Shown here piece by piece: positions 1 to 6,323 of a DNA stretch of 9,566 bases. The first letter of the stretch is position 1. Each line of letters starts with the position of its first letter. Source of the stretch: an uncultured Prevotellaceae bacterium (GTDB lineage Bacteria > Bacteroidota > Bacteroidia > Bacteroidales > Bacteroidaceae); contig CAMWRK010000072.1 in assembly GCA_947176655.1 (NCBI GenBank), positions 1-9,566 on the forward strand. The letters run 5' to 3'. The translations under genes and the position numbers were made by a program. The notes under the pieces were generated by a model. It was not told where the DNA came from. It was given only the letters and a program-made list of their open reading frames with translations, and made no database searches.

Positions 1-1357
1 CTATGATACCGCGTGTATCGGGTATGGAGATACGCTTGCCGGTACCGTTCCAACCGGTGTTCACCAAATATGCCTTGGCACCGGACACGTTCATCTTCTT
101 CACCAACTCCTCTGCATATTTTGTGGGATGCAACTCCAAGAATGCCTGGCCGAAGCAAGCAGAGAAAGTGGGAGTAGGCTCGGTGATGCCGCGCTCTGTA
201 CCTGCCAACTTGGCTGTGAAACCGCTCAGGAAGTAGTACTGGCACTGCTCGGGAGTCAGGATAGACACGGGAGGCAGTACTCCGAATGCATCGGCAGACA
301 GGAAGATAACATTCTTGGCTGCGGGAGCAGAGCTGCCTGGCTGGATGTTGTTGATGTGGTTGATGGGATAAGATACGCGGGTGTTCTCGGTTGCACTCTT
401 GTCGTTGAAGTCAATGGTGCCATCCTCGGCAACGATAACGTTTTCAAGCAGAGCATTGCGCTTGATTGCACCGTAGATGTCGGGCTCATGCTCCTTTGAC
501 AGGCCGATAACCTTTGCATAGCAACCGCCCTCGAAGTTGAAGATGCCGTTGTCATCCCAACCGTGCTCGTCATCACCGATGAGGCGGCGTTTCGGGTCGG
601 TAGAGAGGGTGGTCTTGCCTGTGCCAGAGAGACCGAAGAAGATAGCGGTGTTCTCGCCGTTCATGTCGCAGTTGGCAGAGCAGTGCATTGAGGCGATACC
701 CTGCAAGGGCAGGTAGTAGTTCATCATTGAGAACATGCCCTTCTTCATCTCGCCGCCATACCATGTGTTGATGATAACCTGTTCGCGGCTGGTGATGTTG
801 AAGGCAACGCAGGTCTCTGAGTTGATGCCCAGTTCTTTCCAGTTCTCCACCTTGGCTTTTGATGCATTGTAGACAACGAAGTTAGGCTCGAAGTTTGCGA
901 GTTCTTCCTCGGTGGGACGGATGAACATGTTGGTCACAAAGTGTGCCTGCCAGGCTACTTCTACGATGAAACGAACGGCCATGCGGGTGTCTGCATTTGC
1001 ACCGCAGAAGCAGTCTACCACATAGAGGTTCTTGTTTGACAATTCCTTCTTGGCAATATCCTTCAGGGCTGCCCAAGCCTCCTCGGTAATGGGCTTGTTG
1101 TCGTTCTTGTAATCATCAGAAGTCCACCATACGGTATCCTTTGAGTTCTCATCCATAACGATGAACTTGTCCTTAGGAGAACGACCGGTGTATACGCCTG
1201 TCATAACGTTAACGGCGTTCAACTCGGTGTTCTGTCCCTTCTCGTAACCATCAAGACCTGCCTTTGTCTCCTCGGCGAACAGCTGCTCATAAGATGGGTT
1301 GTGGGCAATCACAGTGGAACCGGTGATGCCATACTGTGTCAAATCTAATGTTGCCAT
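1..1357 (-). CDS. pckA: Phosphoenolpyruvate carboxykinase (ATP), 3' end missing
   Basis: Cytoplasmic enzyme interconverting oxaloacetate + ATP and PEP + CO2 + ADP. In saccharolytic Bacteroidales it is generally thought to work in the carboxylating direction, feeding the fumarate/succinate branch (family knowledge). The translation starts MATLDLTQYG at the ATG at 1357 and stays open to the window edge, giving about 452 of the usual 535-540 residues, so roughly the last 85 are outside. Visible hallmarks are TGRSPKDK near residues 57-64 (substrate arginine), GGEMKKGMF with K205/K206, H225 in SMHCSAN, the P-loop GLSGTGKTT at 242-250 with K248, and the metal-binding LIGDDEHGW with D262/D263. No catalytic residue is missing in the visible part. 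The start codon lacks a clear Shine-Dalgarno and sits in AT-rich DNA, as is usual for the phylum. The gene stands alone downstream of a BlaI-like repressor, 138 bp away. Confidence 0.97.
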   Translation of the reverse strand, partial: MATLDLTQYGITGSTVIAHNPSYEQLFAEETKAGLDGYEKGQNTELNAVNVMTGVYTGRSPKDKFIVMDENSKDTVWWTSDDYKNDNKPITEEAWAALKDIAKKELSNKNLYVVDCFCGANADTRMAVRFIVEVAWQAHFVTNMFIRPTEEELANFEPNFVVYNASKAKVENWKELGINSETCVAFNITSREQVIINTWYGGEMKKGMFSMMNYYLPLQGIASMHCSANCDMNGENTAIFFGLSGTGKTTLSTDPKRRLIGDDEHGWDDNGIFNFEGGCYAKVIGLSKEHEPDIYGAIKRNALLENVIVAEDGTIDFNDKSATENTRVSYPINHINNIQPGSSAPAAKNVIFLSADAFGVLPPVSILTPEQCQYYFLSGFTAKLAGTERGITEPTPTFSACFGQAFLELHPTKYAEELVKKMNVSGAKAYLVNTGWNGTGKRISIPDTRGII

Positions 1358-1404
1358 TGTTATAAAATTTAAGTTATCTTTCTTTATCTTGTCTTATTCC
1401 ATTG

Positions 1405-1412
1405 CAAATATA
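1405..1412 (-). promoter_or_regulatory. Putative pckA promoter, Bacteroidetes -7 box
   Basis: On the minus strand these bases read TATATTTG, a full match to the Bacteroidetes -7 consensus TAnnTTTG, 47 nt upstream of the pckA ATG. No convincing TTTG -33 box lies at the expected 18-21 nt spacing; the nearest TTG is only 14 nt away. The call therefore rests on the -7 box and its position. Transcription would start near 1399, leaving a leader of about 40 nt. Confidence 0.5.
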
Positions 1413-1471
1413 GCCATTTCTATTGACAACGCGTTACAGTTATTGCAGATAATCTGTATTTTATCCCCGTT

Positions 1472-1513
1472 TTGCTATCTTAGCTTTACAACTTGCTATC
1501 TCAACTTTGCTGC
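1472..1513 (-). repeat. 21-bp imperfect tandem repeat spanning the end of the BlaI-like gene
   Basis: Two adjacent 21-bp units, 1472-1492 and 1493-1513, share 16 of 21 bases, including an exact TTGCTATCT block (plus strand) at the start of each. The period is seven codons and both units are in the same reading frame. On the minus strand the first unit met encodes the gene's own end (A-A-K-L-R-stop-Q) and the second, already past the stop, reads V-V-K-L-R-stop-Q. It looks like an old tandem duplication that copied the stop codon with it. The 21-bp spacing is also about two helical turns, so a role as paired protein-binding sites upstream of pckA cannot be excluded. Confidence 0.7.
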
Positions 1514-1861
1514 AATAGCTTCCTTTTGCTCTTGGCTCAGTTTGTTATTGTCAATCAGAAATTGCACGAAGCGCACAGCATCGCCGCCGAAATAGTCTTC
1601 GCGTGCTTTCTCCATTACTCGTTTGCAATACGCATCTTTTGTTATCTTCGGCGTATAGTACTGCATGGCACCGATACGTTCCATCTTGCAGAAGCCCTTG
1701 CGTACAAGAATCTTCATAAAGGTGGCTGTAGTCGTATATGCTGGTTTGGGATTTTCAAAACCTTCTTGAATGTCGCGGACGAAACCTCCCTTTGTCGGCA
1801 GGTTCCACAGATTCAGCATACACTGAAACTCCGAGCGGGTCATAAATCTGTAGTCTGTCAT
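1496..1861 (-). CDS. BlaI/MecI/CopY-family winged-helix repressor, no sensor partner nearby
   Basis: A 121-residue protein of the normal length for BlaI/MecI-type repressors. The N-terminal half (about residues 5-75) is a winged helix-turn-helix. The segment PKPAYTTTATFMKILVRKGF (39-58) corresponds to the family's recognition region, usually P-x-Y-x-T-V-x-T..L..KG, followed by a wing ending in YYTPK. The C-terminal half, with YFGGDAVRFVQFL at about 90-102, matches the dimerisation part of Bacteroidetes members. Family members bind DNA as dimers and are classically inactivated when a BlaR1/MecR1 (M56 peptidase) sensor triggers their cleavage. No such sensor lies on either side: upstream is a lipoprotein gene and downstream is pckA. 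Targets are unknown; autoregulation is likely by family precedent, and control of pckA is only a guess from position. ATG start at 1861, AT-rich leader, own promoter predicted. Confidence 0.88.
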   Translation of the reverse strand: MTDYRFMTRSEFQCMLNLWNLPTKGGFVRDIQEGFENPKPAYTTTATFMKILVRKGFCKMERIGAMQYYTPKITKDAYCKRVMEKAREDYFGGDAVRFVQFLIDNNKLSQEQKEAIAAKLR

Positions 1862-1905
1862 AGTTATATAAAAATATATTGTTTGATTACACTGCTTTTA
1901 GTTTA

Positions 1906-1934
1906 CAAAGGTAGTATTTTAACGGCATAATCAA
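1906..1934 (-). promoter_or_regulatory. Putative promoter of the BlaI-like gene
   Basis: Read on the minus strand, a TTG (1934-1932) is followed after 18 nt by TACCTTTG (1913-1906), matching the Bacteroidetes pattern of a -33 TTTG-like box plus a -7 TAnnTTTG. It lies 44 nt upstream of the ATG, giving a leader of about 35-40 nt. The -7 box overlaps the small dyad TAC-AAAG-GTA (plus strand 1904-1913), where a self-binding repressor could sit, though the dyad is too short to assert. Confidence 0.55.
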
Positions 1935-2003
1935 TGTGCTACCTTATGATTTACGGACAGAACATGTCAATATTTAACTATATTTGGATAACTGATACAC
2001 GAA

Positions 2004-3959
2004 TTAACGACTGTTCCGCTTTGCTTTCTCTGTTTCGCGTTCCTTATTGCGTTCGCTTGGTGGCTTCTGTTTGTCGGCCTTCTGTTTGACGAGATTCCGT
2101 GGTTTCTGCTCTGTTAGCGGAATGCCGTATACGTCCCACGCCTGCTCCATATCCCATCCTGCACGTACTGCCATCGGTTTCGGGAAATAGAATACAGGTT
2201 CTGGCTGGCGAAGGCTGTCATATTCGCCGGTATCCCACTTGCCGTTGCCATTTCTGTCGGCAAAGCAGCGCATATAGTAAGTTTCGGGTTTAAGATAATA
2301 GAACTCTGCTACACCGTTTGCCGAGGCAGCCTGTTGCGAAACGACCTTGTCAGAACTGTTAAGCAGTTGAACCACCATGCAGGTGTCCGGCGAAATCAGG
2401 TTAATGATCATGGTTCCGTATTCGTCCAGTCTGCGTACGCGCAACTCAGTTCGCGCCTTTCGGTTGACATGTCCCATGATGCCGGTCAAGGCAGCGGAAT
2501 CGACAGATACGACATATTTCAATTCCGGTTTCCACTCTGCATACAAAGTGTAGGACTTTGTATCGTAAGGGGACGGTAACAGAAGGTATGGTTCGCGGTA
2601 CAGGTTGGAATCACGCTCTATATATAAATGTATGTGCGCAGTATCTATAGAGGCTATCGGTTCATTGGTTTTCAGAAGTACATTCCTGTTCGGGTCGAGT
2701 GTCCCAGTGGGGGACAGCTTCAAGTCCATAAAATCCTGCTCGTAAGGATTCTGTTCCGGAGGCAGCGGTGTTTTGCTCTTCTTTGCAAGTTTCTCACGCT
2801 GCTTTTTCCAATCGTCTATCTGCTTTTGTTTCTCCTCCCATATTTTTGACCAGCCCTTACGTGCCACAAGCGTGAAGGTATCCGTCTTCCATGCCAGTAT
2901 TCCTGTGGAATCGGTATCAAGACAGCGTATTTCCATTTCCAGACTGTCTGTCCTGTGTGTAAAGGCTGTATCAGTAATCCAGTATGTAATAGTGTCATTC
3001 TTCTCCGTAGTTTCTGCCACCAGGCACGAAGAATCGAAGTTCAGTCCCCTGATGACAGGCAAAGTGTCTACCGGTGCCGTAAAATACAGACGGAACCAAT
3101 CGGGCTCCGGACGCTCCGTTTTCAGTAGATGCAGATCCTGCTTCTCTTCAAGGAACGACCTCAGTACAATGTCGTCGGGAAAGTAGTGTGTATACGGAAC
3201 CACGCGTATGGAGTCGTAATAGACAGAGTCGCGCCAGCATGTGTCCATTCTCAGATCCGGGCGGCAATACGGTATGTAGACGGAGGTGTCGAATGCTATT
3301 GCTTCCGCTCTCTGGCTGAAACGATAGTCTCCGTCCATATCGTTAAGACCGAATATGCGGTATCTGCCAGGAGCAATGCCCTTGATGGAGAAGCGTCCGC
3401 TGCCATTTGTGCGTGACACGCGGATAAGCGGTTTCGTGCGGAAAAGACTGTCGTCATAAGTGCTGTCCACACGATGAAGCCCTACAAGCATGCCTTTCAC
3501 TGGCTCCAGGTTCTCCGCCTCAAGGACATATCCGGCCATCTCCATTGTGTCTATGACATCCCCCGTACTGAAACTGTATGTATAGAATCCCATCGGGTTG
3601 CCCTCATTATTGTCCTCTATGGCATCGCTGAAGTCCACGGTATAGGTCGTATTGCTTTGCAGAGAGTCGTATAGGGTGACCCTTACGCGTTTTCCGTCGG
3701 CACGTATGTTGGCGGCTTCCAATTGCGGCGGAGATATGACTACCTTCTCGCTGGCATTGGAGAGTTTGACATATTCATTGAAGAGGATGCTGATTCTTTT
3801 GGTATTGACCCCTACAGCCTTGTCTGCGGGGCTTGCACCTATGACTTCGGGCGGTTCTTCGTCGTAACGTCCGCCGTCGGGGCTGCCAATGCTGGCACAG
3901 GAGAAGAATGCCAGTAAGGCGGCGACATGTAACAGGAACAGTGTTGTGAATCTTCGCAT
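2004..3959 (-). CDS. Outer-membrane lipoprotein with SbsA-type Ig-like domain
   Basis: A 651-residue protein. The chosen ATG at 3959 gives a clean lipoprotein signal: MRR, a hydrophobic stretch, then AFFSC with the lipidated cysteine at 21. An in-frame ATG at 4055 would put 32 hydrophilic residues before the signal and overlap the GH3 gene, so it was not used. After the cysteine comes ASIGSPDGGRYDEEPP, a linker style common in Bacteroidetes lipoproteins with a Big_5 domain. Residues ~37-133 fit that domain (SPADKAVGVNTKRISILFNE). Residues ~138-224 resemble a carboxypeptidase-regulatory-like beta-sandwich (SGRFSIKGIAPGRYRIFGL). A charged, probably helical stretch lies at ~371-395, and further beta-rich sequence follows. 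D568-E579 (DRNGNGKWDTGE) has the spacing of an EF-hand-type calcium loop. The tail (~620-651) is Lys/Arg/Glu-rich. It should sit in the outer membrane; no enzymatic motif is visible and its job is unknown. The gene starts 13 nt after the GH3 stop, so the two are almost certainly one operon. Confidence 0.85.
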   Translation of the reverse strand: MRRFTTLFLLHVAALLAFFSCASIGSPDGGRYDEEPPEVIGASPADKAVGVNTKRISILFNEYVKLSNASEKVVISPPQLEAANIRADGKRVRVTLYDSLQSNTTYTVDFSDAIEDNNEGNPMGFYTYSFSTGDVIDTMEMAGYVLEAENLEPVKGMLVGLHRVDSTYDDSLFRTKPLIRVSRTNGSGRFSIKGIAPGRYRIFGLNDMDGDYRFSQRAEAIAFDTSVYIPYCRPDLRMDTCWRDSVYYDSIRVVPYTHYFPDDIVLRSFLEEKQDLHLLKTERPEPDWFRLYFTAPVDTLPVIRGLNFDSSCLVAETTEKNDTITYWITDTAFTHRTDSLEMEIRCLDTDSTGILAWKTDTFTLVARKGWSKIWEEKQKQIDDWKKQREKLAKKSKTPLPPEQNPYEQDFMDLKLSPTGTLDPNRNVLLKTNEPIASIDTAHIHLYIERDSNLYREPYLLLPSPYDTKSYTLYAEWKPELKYVVSVDSAALTGIMGHVNRKARTELRVRRLDEYGTMIINLISPDTCMVVQLLNSSDKVVSQQAASANGVAEFYYLKPETYYMRCFADRNGNGKWDTGEYDSLRQPEPVFYFPKPMAVRAGWDMEQAWDVYGIPLTEQKPRNLVKQKADKQKPPSERNKERETEKAKRNSR

Positions 3960-3972
3960 CTCAGGGTGACTT

Positions 3973-5487
3973 TCAGACGATTTTGTTAAATTGCAGCATT
4001 TCTTCGATGTGGGTCCTGCTGTTGGACAGGCGCGGTACTTTGTGCTGTCCGCCAAGTTTACCCTTGGAAGCCAGCCAGTCGTGGAACAATCCTTTGCGTG
4101 CCACTATTATTTCCAGGGGCTGGAGGGTAATGTCCTTGTGTCGTTTGGCTTCGTAGTCGGAATTGACACGCTGCAAAGTGTCGTCTAGAATATTGGCGAA
4201 TGCTGCCATGTCTTCCGGCCTTCGTGCAAACTCTATCAGCCACTGGTGGCGGCATTTCCCGTTTCCGTCCATGAAGACAGGAGCTGCCGTATATTCGAGA
4301 ACTTCCGCACCGGTCAGACGGCACGCCTCGGCCAGACCTTTCTCGGCGTTATCCACAATCAGTTCCTCGCCAAAGGCATTGATAAAGAACTTCGTGCGCC
4401 CAGTTATCAGGAATTTGTAGGGATTGATCGACGTGAAACGCACGGTGTCGCCTATCATGTATCGCCACAAGCCACTTGATGTGCTGATAAGCATGGCATA
4501 GTTTTTCCCCGTCTGCACGCCCCAAAGCGGAACTACATTGGGGGCGGGACTTTCTATTTCGTCCATGGGAATGAACTCATAGAACACACCGTAGTCAAGC
4601 ATCAGGCTCATGGATGCATCAGCCGGGTCATCCTGGATGCCGAAGAACCCCTCGCTGGCATTGTATGTCTCCATGTAGTGCATTTTCTCGGATGGAATAA
4701 GTCTCCGGTATTGTTCGCGATATGGAGTGAATGCCACACCGCCGTGAAAGAACGTCTCCAGACCGGGCCATACCTCGGGAAGATTTTCCTTGCCCGTAAT
4801 CTCCAGCACGCGGTTCATCACGGAGAGCATCCACGATGGCACACCGCTGAGATTGGTGACGTTCTCGCGTATGGCTTCACGTGCGATCCTGTCGCGTTTC
4901 ACCTCAAAATCGGCCAGCAGGGCGGTTTCCTTGCGTGGGACACGTACATGATTGACCAACGGGTTGATATTTTCTATCAATATTGCACTCAGATCCCCTA
5001 CCAGCGAGTTTCTGAGATTATAGTTGGGGGCATGGCTTCCACCAAGTATCAGTGCTTTCCCGTCGAAGATGCGGCTGTGCGGGTTGTTGCGCAGGTACCA
5101 TACCACGGCATCCCTGCCGCCGGCATAATGGGTGTCGGCAAGAGCCTCGCGGCTCACCGGTATGAACTTGCTCTTGTCGTTGGTGGTGCCGCTGGATTTG
5201 GCATACCAGCGTACACGTCCAGGCCAAAGCACGTTTTTCTCGCCCTGGCGCATACGGTCTATGGCCAGCTTCAACTCTTCGTATGTGTTTACGGGCGATG
5301 AAGATGCAAAACCTTCATAAGAGTTAATGGAAGCGAAACCATGTCCGCGTCCCCATTCCGTTCCCTCAGCCTTGCGCAACAGACGTTTCAGCACATGCAT
5401 CTGCAACAGTTCCGCCTGTGTCGCATATTTGTCCAACGCCTTCCGTCTAGGCAGGAACAAGGGTTTTATTATCGGTGTTATCGCCAT
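3973..5487 (-). CDS. GH3-family acyl-adenylating / acyl-acid amido synthetase-like protein
   Basis: A 504-residue protein of the GH3 family, named after plant auxin-conjugating enzymes. These activate a carboxylic acid with ATP to an acyl-adenylate and pass it to an amine, usually an amino acid. Signatures seen, in order: the ATP-binding motif SSGTTNDKSKFIP (98-110), YMETYNASEGFFG (271-283), GLWRYMIGDTVRF (339-351), TGRTKFFINAFGEEL (362-376), and the C-terminal lid segment GGQHKVPRL (479-487), whose lysine aligns with the conserved lysine of plant GH3 C-termini. All motifs are intact, so an active cytoplasmic enzyme is expected. The acid and amine substrates of the Bacteroidetes branch are, to my knowledge, unestablished. 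The ATG at 5487 lies inside the 3' end of rnc, overlapping it by 41 nt in another frame, and the lipoprotein gene follows after 13 nt. This suggests translational coupling and shared expression with the acpP-fabF-rnc transcript. Confidence 0.9.
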   Translation of the reverse strand: MAITPIIKPLFLPRRKALDKYATQAELLQMHVLKRLLRKAEGTEWGRGHGFASINSYEGFASSSPVNTYEELKLAIDRMRQGEKNVLWPGRVRWYAKSSGTTNDKSKFIPVSREALADTHYAGGRDAVVWYLRNNPHSRIFDGKALILGGSHAPNYNLRNSLVGDLSAILIENINPLVNHVRVPRKETALLADFEVKRDRIAREAIRENVTNLSGVPSWMLSVMNRVLEITGKENLPEVWPGLETFFHGGVAFTPYREQYRRLIPSEKMHYMETYNASEGFFGIQDDPADASMSLMLDYGVFYEFIPMDEIESPAPNVVPLWGVQTGKNYAMLISTSSGLWRYMIGDTVRFTSINPYKFLITGRTKFFINAFGEELIVDNAEKGLAEACRLTGAEVLEYTAAPVFMDGNGKCRHQWLIEFARRPEDMAAFANILDDTLQRVNSDYEAKRHKDITLQPLEIIVARKGLFHDWLASKGKLGGQHKVPRLSNSRTHIEEMLQFNKIV

Positions 5488-6256
5488 TCTCTACTTTGTT
5501 TTCATTTTCCAAAACACGTTTCTTCAGGCCAGTGTTCTTGTGCAATCTGCGCATTGCTTCCTTGGCAGCCGCCTGATGGCTTTCTTTCTTGCTGTAGCCT
5601 GTGCCGCGTCCACATTCCACTCCTGATACGGTCACACGGGAAAGGAATATTGGCGACATGGTATCCGTCTCCATGGTCTCTTCGAGCACTTCAAAAACGA
5701 CTGCGACATGATACCTCTGGCACCATTCCAGCAGACGGCTCTTGAAGTTGGACTCTTGGCGCACAATCTTGTTCAGGTCTATGTATCTGCCCAGAATGCG
5801 GTTATCCACAAACCACTTGCAGTGGTCGTATCCTCTGTCCAGATAAACAGCTCCTATGAGTGCTTCAAAAGCATTGCCGGTCAGATAACTGTTGTGCGTC
5901 CGTCCGTTCATACGGTTGCTTTTCAGCAGTTCTGCCAGCCCCATCTCATCTGCAATGCGCCCCAGCGTCTCGCGTTGCACCATCTTGCTGCGCACGCTGG
6001 TCAGGAAACCTTCCCTCTTGCTACGGAAGCGGTTGTACAGGATGTCACCTACCACGGCGCCAAGAATGGCATCGCCCAGATACTCCAGACGCTCATTGTT
6101 GAGAAACCGTCTGCCCGCTTCGCCTGTCAGCGCACTCTTGTGCGTCAGTGCCTGACGGTATAGTTCTATCTTTCTGGGATAGAAACCCAAAATGGCATAA
6201 AAGGAGCGATAAAGCTGTCTATCACGTCGGAAAGGCAGCCTTATCGCGTCTATCAT
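5447..6256 (-). CDS. rnc: Ribonuclease III
   Basis: Double-strand-specific endoribonuclease that processes rRNA precursors and structured mRNAs. From the ATG at 6256 the protein has 269 residues. The RNase III domain covers about 1-165: the signature NERLEYLGDA (54-63) supplies metal ligands E58 and D62, and GNAFEALIGAVYLD (127-140) supplies E131. The position of the fourth classical ligand (Asp114 in E. coli) is Asn128 here, a variant I recall in other Bacteroidetes enzymes. The double-stranded-RNA-binding domain (~180-250) ends in GYSKKESHQAAAKEA. The frame stays open upstream to an ATG at 6370 inside fabF, but homologues begin close to IDAIRLPFRRDR, so 6256 was chosen. A purine run, AGGGA, sits only 2 nt before it. 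The Asn/Asp-rich tail overlaps the GH3 start. Placement after acpP-fabF is the conserved Bacteroidales order. Confidence 0.95.
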   Translation of the reverse strand: MIDAIRLPFRRDRQLYRSFYAILGFYPRKIELYRQALTHKSALTGEAGRRFLNNERLEYLGDAILGAVVGDILYNRFRSKREGFLTSVRSKMVQRETLGRIADEMGLAELLKSNRMNGRTHNSYLTGNAFEALIGAVYLDRGYDHCKWFVDNRILGRYIDLNKIVRQESNFKSRLLEWCQRYHVAVVFEVLEETMETDTMSPIFLSRVTVSGVECGRGTGYSKKESHQAAAKEAMRRLHKNTGLKKRVLENENKVENGDNTDNKTLVPA

Positions 6257-6323
6257 GTTCCCTGTTTTCACAGTTATCGTTCCGTCTGCACCCGGAAAAC
6301 GGTCTTTCCGGACAAGCTTTTCA

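Noticed and set aside
1428..1435. AACGCGTT palindrome near the pckA promoter
   Set aside because: Eight bases with no extension on either side; expected by chance at this length.
1904..1913. TAC-AAAG-GTA as a BlaI operator
   Set aside because: Only three base pairs per arm; known BlaI/MecI operators are longer dyads. Kept only as a remark on the promoter.
3960..4055. A longer start for the lipoprotein at 4055
   Set aside because: It would add 32 hydrophilic residues before the signal peptide and overlap the GH3 gene; the ATG at 3959 gives an intact lipoprotein signal.
4678..5301. A 207-codon open frame on the plus strand
   Set aside because: It lies wholly antisense to the GH3 gene, whose conserved motifs prove the minus frame; the plus translation shows no recognisable domain.
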